Assembly (NCBI GenBank): GCA_018657065.1 | Contig: JABHXU010000019.1 | Coordinates: 1 to 43,536 of the forward strand | From: an archaeon | Lineage (GTDB): Archaea; Nanobdellota; Nanobdellia; Woesearchaeales; GW2011-AR15 | Direction: 5' to 3' | Length of the DNA: 43,536 nucleotides | Part shown: in pieces, positions 16,474-25,034 of the stretch | How positions within the stretch are numbered: the stretch's first letter is position 1 | How the letters are laid out: every line of letters starts with the position of its first letter | Notes under the pieces: model-generated | What the model was told of the DNA's origin: nothing | Databases searched by the model: none | What the model saw: only the letters and a program-made list of their open reading frames with translations | Made by a program: the position numbers and the translations under genes

Positions 16474-16976
16474 AGGATACAGCTCTAAAAACAAAAAGAA
16501 AATTTGTTAGAGTAGATGGAAGACTTAGAGAAATTGTCAGTGTATATGACAAAACAGGAAAATTAATACATAAACTTATGAATCCTGTGATGCTTGAATT
16601 TTATCCAAGAGATATAATTCAAGTTATTGTTGGTGCAACACTTTTAGCTGTTCCAATAGCATTTACTGAAGAAACATGGAAGCTAGGAGAAACACTTCCC
16701 AACCTAAATATTTTTGGACTTTTTTTTCTTTCAATATTATTTATTTCAGTATTTGTTTATTATAATTATTATAGAAATAAATTTAAAACTCATTGGTCAG
16801 AGTTTCTAAAAAGGATTTTATCAACATATATACTTTCCTTTTTGGTTGTAGGAATAATACTTATGTTAATCCAAAAAGCACCTTTACAATCTAATTTAAT
16901 TTTGGCATTTAAAAGAATAGTAATAGTTACTTTTCCAGCTTCAATGAGTGCTGCAATAGCTGATATTGTTAAATAA
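16470..16976 (+). CDS. DUF2391 integral membrane protein
   Basis: 168 residues. After a soluble lead of about 45 residues, YPRDIIQVIVGATLLAVPIA followed by FTEETWKLGETLP is the DUF2391/TIGR02587 signature. Four membrane segments, ending with FPASMSAAIADIVK. Coupled by 4-nt overlap to mscS, which suggests a shared role in membrane stress or ion balance. Molecular function is not known for the family. Confidence 0.8.
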   Translation: MKDTALKTKRKFVRVDGRLREIVSVYDKTGKLIHKLMNPVMLEFYPRDIIQVIVGATLLAVPIAFTEETWKLGETLPNLNIFGLFFLSILFISVFVYYNYYRNKFKTHWSEFLKRILSTYILSFLVVGIILMLIQKAPLQSNLILAFKRIVIVTFPASMSAAIADIVK

Positions 16977-17001
16977 GAAATAAAAATATTTGCATAGTAA
17001 T

Positions 17002-17238
17002 TTAATCTTCTGGCAATGCATCAAATTCTTTTTTTTTATTTTCAAACCATTCACCCATGGATTTGGGATCATTCATAAGTTCTTTCATTTTGTTCATTGC
17101 TTTAATATGATCTTCATCTTGTTTTTGAAACATTTCCATTCCATGATTTTTACTTAAATTAGCAATTTCTTCAAATGTGTTTGCATGAAATTCTAGATCA
17201 CATGCACCACCTAATTGTTTACAAGTCATTGTTTTCAT
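17002..17238 (-). CDS. DUF1059 small protein
   Basis: 78 residues beginning MKTMTCKQLGGACDLEFHANTF without signal peptide. The C-x(n)-GGACDxxFxAxTxEE pattern and the later HxMEM stretch are typical of DUF1059 proteins. Conserved Cys and His may bind metal. It has an AGGTGA ribosome site 6 nt before the ATG and is convergent with the DUF2391 gene. Confidence 0.8.
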   Translation of the reverse strand: MKTMTCKQLGGACDLEFHANTFEEIANLSKNHGMEMFQKQDEDHIKAMNKMKELMNDPKSMGEWFENKKKEFDALPED

Positions 17239-17354
17239 AATAATTCACCTAAACAAAATTGATTCAGGTGATTATTTAAAAACTATCTTTAATGAATTCT
17301 AAAAAAATATAATCAAATCTAAATAGTAGTACAAATTCTTAAAATTTAATTAAA

Positions 17355-18452
17355 ATGAATGAATTTAGTAAACTAGGGTTAAAAAAAGAAATTATTTTGT
17401 CTTTAGCTAGATTAAAATACATTGAAACCACTGAAGTTCAGGATGAAATTATTCCTTTAGCTATGCAAGGAAAAAATATAGTTTTTACTGCAATGACTGG
17501 TAGTGGTAAAACATTAGCATATTCTGTAGGTTTTTTAAGTAAAATAAATAAAAAATTAGGACCTCAAATGTTAGTTGTTGTTCCAACTAGAGAATTATGT
17601 TTGCAAGTAACTAGAGAATTAAAAAAAATTACTGAGCCGCTTGGATTGAATGTTGGGAAGTTTTATGGAGGGCATGATATGAAACTTGATAGAAGAACCC
17701 TTCAGACAAGAAATCAAATTATTGTTGCAACACCAGGAAGACTTATTGTTTATGTTAATGAGAAAAAAGTAAAATTAGGTGAAGTTAAATTAATTGTTTA
17801 TGATGAATCTGATCAATTATTTGATAATGGTTTTTATGATGATTGTGCTTACCTAAAAACTAGAGTTAACAAACATTGTCAAGTAATACTTTCTTCAGCA
17901 ACAATCTCTGACAAAGTGAAAATTTTTATTGAAAAAGAGATAGTTGATTTTGAATTTTTAAAAATTGGAATGCAAATACCAAAAAATATTGTTCAAGAAA
18001 AAGTTATGTGTAATATTTCTAAAAAAGATGAATTTCTTTTAAATTTTTTAAATAAAAAAGAATTTAGTAAAGTGTTGATTTTTTGTAATAGAAAAGTTAG
18101 AACTTATACTATTTCAGAATTTTTAAGAAAAAAAGGTTTTACATCATTTGCAATGAATAGTGATCTTGAACAAAAAGAGAGAGAAAGTCATTTAAAAATA
18201 TTTAAAAAAGGAAATGTAATACTCGTAGCAACTGATGTAGCAGCTAGAGGACTTCATATTGAAGAAGTTGATATGGTTATTAATTATGATGTTCCTAATA
18301 GAGCAGAATATTATATTCATAGAATAGGAAGAACTGGAAGAAGAGATAGTAAAGGATACTCATTAACATTGGTTTGTCCTGAAGATAAAGAAAGATTTGA
18401 TGACATTGAATTTACTTATAATTTAGAGATGAAAGAAATCAAAAATGATTAG
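17355..18452 (+). CDS. DEAD-box-type RNA helicase
   Basis: 365 residues, close to the minimal two-RecA core, so no C-terminal extension. Q motif (ETTEVQDEIIPLAM), Walker A AMTGSGKT, PTREL, TPGRL, Walker B DESD (the family usually has DEAD), SAT, the VATDVAARGLH motif and HRIGRTGR are all present. It unwinds short RNA duplexes in ribosome assembly or decay. The D-E-S-D variant keeps all catalytic acids. Its last bases overlap the end of the opposite-strand YkgJ-like gene by 14 nt. Confidence 0.93.
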   Translation: MNEFSKLGLKKEIILSLARLKYIETTEVQDEIIPLAMQGKNIVFTAMTGSGKTLAYSVGFLSKINKKLGPQMLVVVPTRELCLQVTRELKKITEPLGLNVGKFYGGHDMKLDRRTLQTRNQIIVATPGRLIVYVNEKKVKLGEVKLIVYDESDQLFDNGFYDDCAYLKTRVNKHCQVILSSATISDKVKIFIEKEIVDFEFLKIGMQIPKNIVQEKVMCNISKKDEFLLNFLNKKEFSKVLIFCNRKVRTYTISEFLRKKGFTSFAMNSDLEQKERESHLKIFKKGNVILVATDVAARGLHIEEVDMVINYDVPNRAEYYIHRIGRTGRRDSKGYSLTLVCPEDKERFDDIEFTYNLEMKEIKND

Positions 18453-18771
18453 TATTTTTTTGAGAAGCGAAAAGTAAGTGTAATGCTTCACAATCAAATT
18501 TTTCTCCATGTTTAATGTTTGTAGGATACTCCTTACAAACTTTTGGTTTAGTATCATGTATTAAGCAAAGTCCATTTTTAAGAAATATGCATTCTTCATT
18601 TTCTTTTTTTTTAATAAATTGTCGAGATTCACCAAGTAAAGAACTAATTGATAAAAGTATGTCAAGTCTGTCTTGATCTTTCCATCGAGTTATATCTTCT
18701 GGATAAATTTTGATACTAGTTCCAGTGCAACATTTTCGGCAATTTTTGCAAATATTGACTAAGAGTTCCAG
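18439..18771 (-). CDS. YkgJ-like Cys-cluster protein with non-ATG start
   Basis: About 110 residues, not opened by any ATG, GTG or TTG. The frame starts after TAA TAA with AGA then CTG at 18771, the most plausible start, just downstream of a TATA-like run. The product carries the zinc/iron-chelating cluster CKNCRKCC, then ECIFLKNGLCLIHDTKPKVC followed by KEYP. This is the CxxCxxCC...C...C...RPxxCxxFP pattern of UPF0153/YkgJ. Its neighbour at 18846 is a paralogue. Either CTG initiates or an ATG was lost. It overlaps the helicase end. Confidence 0.6.
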   Translation of the reverse strand: MELLVNICKNCRKCCTGTSIKIYPEDITRWKDQDRLDILLSISSLLGESRQFIKKKENEECIFLKNGLCLIHDTKPKVCKEYPTNIKHGEKFDCEALHLLFASQKNTNHF

Positions 18772-18845
18772 TCTTTATTATATTATAAACTTGTTTATAT
18801 GTGTATTTAATTATAGAATTAAGATATTTAAAAATATTAAATTGA

Positions 18846-19220
18846 TTAACTTACCCCATTGCATCTAGAATCAAAAGTTTTGGTTTTAGATAGAATTTTA
18901 CTAGGAAACCTTCTACATATTTCAGGTCTAGTTTTATAAATAGAACAAAAATTTTTTTCATTTTTATTTTTAAGAAAAATGCATTTTCTTTTTACAAGTT
19001 TAATATATTTTTTACCAAAAAAACTTTTGATATATTTAGTATTTGTTTTTATTTTTTCAATATCTTTTTTTGTTAACCATACAATATATTTGCAGCATTT
19101 TCCACAATGTATGCATTTGAATTTTTTATTTTTTAAAAATAAAGGTTTAATTTTAAGATAATATATTGAAAAGAACGCAAGGATTAGTGCAAATAAACTT
19201 ATGATGTCAATTAATTTCAT
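18846..19220 (-). CDS. YkgJ-like Cys-cluster protein, membrane-anchored
   Basis: 124 residues. One N-terminal membrane segment (about 5-22), then the chelating domain: CIHCGKCCKYIVWLTKKDIE, KCIFL, and FCSIYKTRPEICRRFPSK. The Cys set matches the YkgJ family, which coordinates Zn or an Fe-S cluster. It is separated from the second paralogue (18439-18771) by about 75 nt. The domain probably sits on the cytoplasmic face. Role unknown. Confidence 0.75.
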   Translation of the reverse strand: MKLIDIISLFALILAFFSIYYLKIKPLFLKNKKFKCIHCGKCCKYIVWLTKKDIEKIKTNTKYIKSFFGKKYIKLVKRKCIFLKNKNEKNFCSIYKTRPEICRRFPSKILSKTKTFDSRCNGVS

Positions 19221-19337
19221 TGATTAACTTTAGATTGTTAAGGTTAATAAATCTTATTGGAATTAGAAGAGAAATATATGTGAAGTGAAAATACTCGATT
19301 GGTCAAGGCATTAACATTTCATAATTTGAGTATACTA

Positions 19338-19472
19338 TTATCTTTCTTTTTTATCCTGACAATTTCTACATCTTGCTGCATATTTATCAACAACTTGTTT
19401 AGCTATTCTGCTTAGTCTACTATCAACAGCAACCATATAATTTGCTTCTGCCCCACATATTGAACATTTCAT
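19338..19472 (-). CDS. 44-residue zinc-ribbon-like protein
   Basis: ATG at 19472 follows AGGTGA at good spacing. CSIC near the start and CRNC near the end flank a basic helix with VAVDSRLSRIAKQVVDKYAA, which could be a dimerising or nucleic-acid-contacting segment. It lies alone between the YkgJ-like gene and acr3. No family recognised. Confidence 0.6.
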   Translation of the reverse strand: MKCSICGAEANYMVAVDSRLSRIAKQVVDKYAARCRNCQDKKER

Positions 19473-19576
19473 AAAGTTTCACCTAAAATTATTATGTTGT
19501 ATTAGAATATATATTTTTTGAAAAAAAAGCTTTTGGGATGTGCAAACATCGTGTAGACCAATTTAGTTAATGTAAA

Positions 19577-20587
19577 TTATGTATTCCAAAATTTCTTTTT
19601 ATGCAGAATTTTTCCTAAATATACTAATCCAAGCATTATAGGGACTTCCCAAAATAATCCCATTGTTGTTCCTAATGCAGCTTGAGAACCCAAACCAAAA
19701 AGAGTGATTGCTGTTGCAATAGCAATTTCAAAATGGCTCGAAGAACCAATAATAACTGAAATAATTGCTTCTTTATACCTAAGTTTGAATAATTTTGTTA
19801 TGAAAATATTGATGCCTACAACAATTATAAATCCAAGTAATAGTGGAACAGATACAAGTAACATTTCTCCTGGATTTTTCAATAAAACATCTCCGTTTAA
19901 TGTAAATAATACTATTAATGTAAAGAGTAATGCAATAATAGAAATATTACCTACTGCAGGTTTATATTTTGTTTCAAACCAATTTAGTCCTTTTCTAGCA
20001 ATAAGTAGTTTTTTGGAAATATATCCAACAATTAAAGGCAGACCAATGAACACAAGTACAGAAATCAATAGAGCATATCTATCAAGTGAGATTCCTTGAA
20101 TTCCTGTTAAAAGAACAACAACAGGAGCATATAAAAACATGATTGTTAGTGTATTAATACTTGTTGTAATAACATTTTGTTCTTGATTTCCTTTTGCTAG
20201 ACTACCCCAAACAATAACCATTGCAGTGCAAGGGCTTGAACCTAAAAGAACTAAGGCAACTATTAACTGATCATATCCTTGAAGAAAAATATTTGCTAGA
20301 ATAACAGTAACAATTGGTGCAATAATCCAATTTGATAAAAGTGTTAATAAAATTGGTTTAGGTGCTTTAAAAAGTTTTTTAACTTCTTTAATTTGAAAAT
20401 TCAAAAGAGCAGGATACATCATTAAAAATAGACAAATACCAATTGGAACAGAAACATTACCAATTTGCCAGTTATTCAGTAAAACACTTAATCCTGGTAG
20501 ATACTGAGAGAAAAGAATACCTATTAACATGCAAATAAAAACCCAAACATACAAATATTTTTCAAAATTATTTAATACTTTTTTCAT
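19577..20587 (-). CDS. acr3: ACR3-family arsenite efflux transporter
   Basis: 336 residues with ten membrane segments, the normal ACR3 length. The hallmark LLGSSPCTAMVIVWGSLAKG holds the essential Cys of TM4. The second half includes SVIIGSSSHFEIAIATAITL, the other conserved ACR3 block. It exports As(III) using the proton gradient. Unlike typical ars operons, no ArsR or ArsC lies next to it; the ArsM gene is 12 kb away. It ends the chromosomal part, about 80 nt from the left border of the integrated element. Confidence 0.92.
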   Translation of the reverse strand: MKKVLNNFEKYLYVWVFICMLIGILFSQYLPGLSVLLNNWQIGNVSVPIGICLFLMMYPALLNFQIKEVKKLFKAPKPILLTLLSNWIIAPIVTVILANIFLQGYDQLIVALVLLGSSPCTAMVIVWGSLAKGNQEQNVITTSINTLTIMFLYAPVVVLLTGIQGISLDRYALLISVLVFIGLPLIVGYISKKLLIARKGLNWFETKYKPAVGNISIIALLFTLIVLFTLNGDVLLKNPGEMLLVSVPLLLGFIIVVGINIFITKLFKLRYKEAIISVIIGSSSHFEIAIATAITLFGLGSQAALGTTMGLFWEVPIMLGLVYLGKILHKKKFWNT

Positions 20588-20669
20588 TTACACATATTTT
20601 ATCATGTCTGGCTATTTAATTATTTTCTCTTTTGACCAAATTTATTAGACTAAGTCAAATAAAAAAAAG

Positions 20670-20680
20670 TGCGGGGGAAG
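20670..20680. repeat. attL core
   Basis: TGCGGGGGAAG, identical to the tRNA-Leu 3' end at the right border. It holds the discriminator complement, the seven acceptor-stem bases and three T-stem bases. The tRNA similarity stops here, as expected for a remnant left by site-specific integration. Confidence 0.8.
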
Positions 20681-20692
20681 TGAACTAAACCC

Positions 20693-20709
20693 ATTGGGTT
20701 TAATACGTG
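20693..20709 (+). repeat. Left 17-bp inner inverted repeat
   Basis: ATTGGGTTTAATACGTG, the exact reverse complement of 43370-43386. It lies 12 nt inside attL. It overlaps a second dyad, AAACCCA-T-TGGGTTT (20687-20701), and lies just upstream of the integrase TATA box. It could serve as an integrase arm site that also represses the gene. Confidence 0.8.
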
Positions 20710-20717
20710 GCAGAACA

Positions 20718-20727
20718 CTTAAATATA
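20718..20727 (+). promoter_or_regulatory. TATA box of the integrase gene
   Basis: CTTAAATATA ends 20 nt before ATG 20748, so transcription would begin at or near the start codon. This supports 20748 rather than the TTG at 20694. Confidence 0.55.
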
Positions 20728-20747
20728 AAGAATTCTTTTTTATTCAT

Positions 20748-22088
20748 ATGAAAAAGAAATTTGTCGACGACAAATTAGATAAATTTGAAAGAGAATATAA
20801 GAATATTTCTGGGAAATGTCAATCCAGTAGGTTTCTATCTACACCATTGAATAATAAATTATTATTAGAATTTATTGAAGCAAAAAGAAAGGGAAGTTAC
20901 GGTAGGTTACTGTACAAAAGTCAAATTCAATATAAAACACTTGTTAAAAAAGCAAGAAACATTGCACGTATTGAAAAACACTTTAAAAAAGATATTGATA
21001 AAATATCAGAAAAAGAAATGTTGAATTACCGTGAGATGTTAAATGCCAATAAAATCTTATGTTATAAAACAACAGTTATTTGGGGGAAGAAGACATCAAA
21101 GACTCCAAAATTTAAATTGTCTAAAACTAATAGACCTTTAAGTTATAGAACTAAGTGTGACTATAAAGAAAACTTTTCGGATTTTCACAGATTTGTAAGG
21201 GAATATTTTTTTCAAACAGAAAACAGAAAAATTCCAGATATTACTAAGTTTTTTCAAATTCAATGTCCCTCAGATTTTAATGAAATAACTGTTGAATATA
21301 TTCCTGAAGAAGATATTCCAACACTATTAGAAAATATACAAACTAGAAAATTTAAACATATGGTACAGTTAAGCTTAATGTCTGGAGCAAGACCGTGTGA
21401 AATAACAAAAGTGAGATATGGAAATAAGTATAACTTATATAAAAATTCTGAAGGAAAATGGATCATTAAATTACCCAAAGTGAAGAGAGTTTCATATAAG
21501 AAATTCCCGTTTGTTATTGACCTTTATGAAGAAGAGTTGGGACCATATTTCAATAGTTTAAAACTTATAGAAGGAGATCTTGTTTTTAATTATACACAGA
21601 AAACATTTAGAAAATTAATGAAACATTATACCATTAAATATCTTGGAAAACACTATTCTCCTAAAATATTAAGAAAATCTGCTCGAATGATACGAACAAA
21701 TTCTGGTGAAACGGAAATGTTCATAAATAAATTGATGGGTCATGCACCTGGTTCAAAAGTTCAAGCACATTACACAAATTATGAAGGGATTAAAAGTAAT
21801 AAAAACGCAGTAGATAGGTTGAAAGAAATTCAATATCCTTCTTTAAAATCAGACTATGAGAAATTAACACGTGAAATGTTCGCATTAAAAAGAAAAAAGA
21901 AAGAAGAAGTAAAAGAAGTCAAAAAGGAAGAAGTTAAACCTGTTAAAAAAGAAGCAGAACCTGTAAAAGAAAAAGCAGAAGCTAAGGAAAAACCTAAAGA
22001 CGACAAGGAAAAGAAAAAACCTGCAACAAAAAAAGTAACAAAAGAAGTCAAAAAGGAAGAAAAACCTAAAACTTCAAAAAAAGAATAA
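20748..22088 (+). CDS. int: Tyrosine-type integrase of the element
   Basis: 446 residues from ATG 20748. A TTG 18 codons upstream is in frame but lies within the border repeat. The catalytic domain holds Arg in LMSGARPCEITKVRYG and Lys in a beta-hairpin (KVKRVSYKK). Box II is KILRKSAR (Arg present, usual His replaced by Lys), then LMGHAPGSK and the nucleophile in AHYTN. The N-terminal half is a SAM-like arm-binding region. A Lys/Glu/Pro-rich tail (about 385-446) is unusual. The gene lies adjacent to attL and would integrate the element at the tRNA-Leu end. Unlike SSV-type integrases, the gene is not split by the att site. Confidence 0.88.
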   Translation: MKKKFVDDKLDKFEREYKNISGKCQSSRFLSTPLNNKLLLEFIEAKRKGSYGRLLYKSQIQYKTLVKKARNIARIEKHFKKDIDKISEKEMLNYREMLNANKILCYKTTVIWGKKTSKTPKFKLSKTNRPLSYRTKCDYKENFSDFHRFVREYFFQTENRKIPDITKFFQIQCPSDFNEITVEYIPEEDIPTLLENIQTRKFKHMVQLSLMSGARPCEITKVRYGNKYNLYKNSEGKWIIKLPKVKRVSYKKFPFVIDLYEEELGPYFNSLKLIEGDLVFNYTQKTFRKLMKHYTIKYLGKHYSPKILRKSARMIRTNSGETEMFINKLMGHAPGSKVQAHYTNYEGIKSNKNAVDRLKEIQYPSLKSDYEKLTREMFALKRKKKEEVKEVKKEEVKPVKKEAEPVKEKAEAKEKPKDDKEKKKPATKKVTKEVKKEEKPKTSKKE

Positions 22089-22142
22089 ATTATTTTATTC
22101 TATTTCTTTTATTTTTAATATTCAATAATAAATAATTAAAAA

Positions 22143-23810
22143 TTATTCCATTGGAATGATTCCTAATTGCCTAATTCCTTTGATAGGTAACAAAGTTAAT
22201 TCTCCTTTTGATTTATATTCAGTATATTCAAGTCTACCTGCTGCGTTTGCTTGTTCATAAGTAGATGAGCCAACCATTGTTGTCTCAAAACAATCAATTC
22301 CCATTTCTGACTCTGCTGCTACATCCCAACAAATAAAAGCATGTCCTGGAACAAGTGCAATATAAGGGTTCATACCAATATTTTCTAATGCTGAGGCAAA
22401 CAATAATACACCATCAATACAGTTTGCAGAAGCCAAATCAATAGATTCTGAAGGTAATTTTATTCTTTGTGACGCTTCTTGGTTTGAACTAAAACTTACA
22501 GGAGAATTAATATAAGTTATACCCATTGCTTGAACAACATTATAGATTGCTTCAACTTCATCCCCAGAATATTCAGTAAAATCTGCAGGTAAAGTACATG
22601 TACCACATTGATACCCAGTCATAGCTCTGTTAGATTTTAATTCTGCAGCAACTCTGATTATTTGGTCTACTTTTTCAATATGAGGAGTAACCCATGCACC
22701 TATTAAGTAAGCAGTTGATACCCATTCATCGTTTGATTGAACAGCCCACACCATAGTATCTTTTGCATACATTTTGATTGGTTTAGTGTCCTCAGCAATC
22801 TTTTTGTAATCTTGAGTTACATAATAATATAGATCTGCGTATTTCATCTCAGTTATATCATCAGCAATGTATGAATAAATTTGAGGTGTTTGTTTAACAA
22901 TTTTTGTCTCTCCAGCCTCAAACGTTTCAGTAACTGTACCATAAGTAGTATGACCTTTAATCTGGGCATTAAAAGTTACAGTTACTGGGTGTGCTTCATT
23001 ATTAGTATATTCATACTCAATTAAGGAATAATTAAGTGCAGGGTATTGATTGTATACACCAGCCATTACATATGGAAGATGTCTAATTTCTAAGTCGTAA
23101 AGCATTGTATTTTCTAATTCATATTTTTTGTCATATAAGGTTGATTTATAAGAATAAATTTCATTTCTTTTATCTTCAACATCTTGTTTTAATGGATCTG
23201 GATCATATCCAAGAGTTTCTAAATCCATACTATTGATTCCAAGGAAGGATTTAAAAGACATCATATGAGAATCAATTTCTGTTGCATATGCTTTCATCTC
23301 ATCTATTTTTGCTAATTTGTCTTCTTTTGAAATTTCTTCACTTTCAATTTCTGCTTTTAGTTTTTCAAAAGAAATAACTTCTTCATTATATTGTTCTTGT
23401 AGTTTATCAATATCAACAATTAATTTTTCATACGTGTTAACTTTTTTTTGTTGAAGTTCTAATTCAAAAAATGAAGAATCAATTTGTGCTAGTTTTAATT
23501 CAGTATTAACTTTTCTTTTAGTTAAGGCTTCTCTATTTTCTCTAATATATTCATCTTGTACTTTTAGATTTTTGTCATAAAGTTCTAATTCTCCCTGGAG
23601 TTGAGATATTAATTCAAGTCTTTCAGAGTCGTCCATGTCGTCCATTAGAGTTTCTGTTTTATCAGTTATGTTTCTCCATTGATCTGTCAAAAAATCTTGA
23701 TTTTCAAAAAACTGTGCTTCAATTTTTTTATTTGCACAACTTGTCACAAATATTGCAAGTACTAATGATATGATTATGATTTTGTTTGAAAACTTTTTCA
23801 ACATATTCAC
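22143..23810 (-). CDS. Lipoprotein with coiled coil and transglutaminase-like domain
   Basis: 555 residues. Lipoprotein signal at residues 1-26 with lipobox VTSC. Residues 30-225 are long coiled coils rich in Glu, Lys and Leu. A beta-rich middle domain follows, then a C-terminal transglutaminase/peptidase-like domain with Cys in ASANCIDGVLLFASALENIG, His in VPGHAFICWD and an acidic residue in GIDCFET: a C-H-D/E triad. The protein would sit on the outer cell face. An exported enzyme on a plasmid-like element suggests cell-surface modification, contact or exclusion. Downstream of the coiled-coil gene at 23877 (66-nt gap), same strand. Confidence 0.75.
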   Translation of the reverse strand: MNMLKKFSNKIIIISLVLAIFVTSCANKKIEAQFFENQDFLTDQWRNITDKTETLMDDMDDSERLELISQLQGELELYDKNLKVQDEYIRENREALTKRKVNTELKLAQIDSSFFELELQQKKVNTYEKLIVDIDKLQEQYNEEVISFEKLKAEIESEEISKEDKLAKIDEMKAYATEIDSHMMSFKSFLGINSMDLETLGYDPDPLKQDVEDKRNEIYSYKSTLYDKKYELENTMLYDLEIRHLPYVMAGVYNQYPALNYSLIEYEYTNNEAHPVTVTFNAQIKGHTTYGTVTETFEAGETKIVKQTPQIYSYIADDITEMKYADLYYYVTQDYKKIAEDTKPIKMYAKDTMVWAVQSNDEWVSTAYLIGAWVTPHIEKVDQIIRVAAELKSNRAMTGYQCGTCTLPADFTEYSGDEVEAIYNVVQAMGITYINSPVSFSSNQEASQRIKLPSESIDLASANCIDGVLLFASALENIGMNPYIALVPGHAFICWDVAAESEMGIDCFETTMVGSSTYEQANAAGRLEYTEYKSKGELTLLPIKGIRQLGIIPME

Positions 23811-23876
23811 CTCATAAAATATTGAATATTTTTTTTAATAGAATTTCACTTAATAAACTTATCGATAGAACTTAAA

Positions 23877-24881
23877 TTAAACAATACTTACAACATATCC
23901 AGAAAATTCACTTAATCTTGATTCAAGTTTTATTTTTTTATCTTGATAATTAAGATGTTTTAGAATATTTTTTTTGTCAGAAATATCTTCTTTAAGTCTC
24001 TTAATTTTGTCCACTAGGTGTTCAAGCTTATACTGTTGTTCTTTATAATCCATTATAATTAAGGGTTTATCCATTTCAGTATTTATCTGAGACTTTTTGT
24101 CATTTAGCAAAATATATTCGGACCTTAAACTTACTAATTTTTCTTTGTCAATCTTTCTGCTTAAAATCTTCTCTTTGTTTTTGATAGGTATATTTGTTTT
24201 TGATATTTCAACTTTTAATTTTTTTATTTCATCAATAACTACTAAATTTTTATCCTTAACAATAGTTTTTAGAGGATATTCAAGATAGTCTAGGTATACA
24301 GATTTTATATTTTGTTTATGATATATTTTTCTAAACGCTTTTTCAAATGCTTTTAATTGAATGATTATTTTTGATTTTATCTTTAAAGATGTGTCTTCAA
24401 TTTCTTGGAGTTCCCGTTCAAATTTTTTTATTTTTCGATATTCTCGACTTTCTTTTAGTTTTTCAACTTGAAGATTTGCTTTTTCTTGTTTTTTTATTGA
24501 ATCATCAAGGTCAGTCTCAAGTAGTGCTAATTCTTCTTCAAGTTTATCGCTTTGGTCAAGAACATCATTTAATTCATTGATTTTTGAGTTTAGTGTTTTA
24601 TATTCAGTAACAGCATGATCTTTTGTTGAGTTAAAAAGTTGAACTATTGTATTTTCAAAGTCTTTAAGATTAAGTGCTATCTTTTTCATAGTATTATCAA
24701 AAAAGTTTGATAGAATATAGTAAGGTTTTCTAGTGTCTTCATTAAATTCATGTATCTTTTCTTCAAAATCTTTACAAAAATCTACAATTTTTAAATAGTC
24801 TAAATCAGGAACAGTAATTGATTCAAGAAAGAAATTTGTTTTTTTTATGAAATTTTCTCGGTTACCGTGCATAATTTGCAA
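23877..24881 (-). CDS. Coiled-coil protein, start uncertain
   Basis: 334 residues from TTG 24881, mainly long coiled coils (about residues 90-330) with no membrane segment or known motif. The frame stays open upstream to a TAA near 25034 and reads like protein (for example SLTNNLETLEFEKIKDASVF), but it has no ATG, GTG or TTG. The real start may be an ATT near 25020 or may have mutated. This would put the start back-to-back with the PrimPol gene. Possible roles include segregation or a structural partner; unknown. Confidence 0.65.
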   Translation of the reverse strand: MQIMHGNRENFIKKTNFFLESITVPDLDYLKIVDFCKDFEEKIHEFNEDTRKPYYILSNFFDNTMKKIALNLKDFENTIVQLFNSTKDHAVTEYKTLNSKINELNDVLDQSDKLEEELALLETDLDDSIKKQEKANLQVEKLKESREYRKIKKFERELQEIEDTSLKIKSKIIIQLKAFEKAFRKIYHKQNIKSVYLDYLEYPLKTIVKDKNLVVIDEIKKLKVEISKTNIPIKNKEKILSRKIDKEKLVSLRSEYILLNDKKSQINTEMDKPLIIMDYKEQQYKLEHLVDKIKRLKEDISDKKNILKHLNYQDKKIKLESRLSEFSGYVVSIV

Positions 24882-25034
24882 TTCTTTTTGTCCAAAAACA
24901 CTAGCATCTTTAATTTTTTCAAATTCAAGGGTTTCTAAATTATTTGTTAGAGATGAAGAAAATTTGCATTTAGAAGATGATACAGAGATATCAAAAAGTA
25001 AATTGATGTTTGTTGTACCAATAAGGTGTTGTTA

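Noticed and set aside
20588-20669. A second tRNA at the left border
   Set aside because: Only the last 11 bp of the tRNA are present; no cloverleaf can be formed.
20694-20747. TTG start giving 18 more integrase residues
   Set aside because: It falls within the border inverted repeat and upstream of the TATA box placed for ATG 20748.
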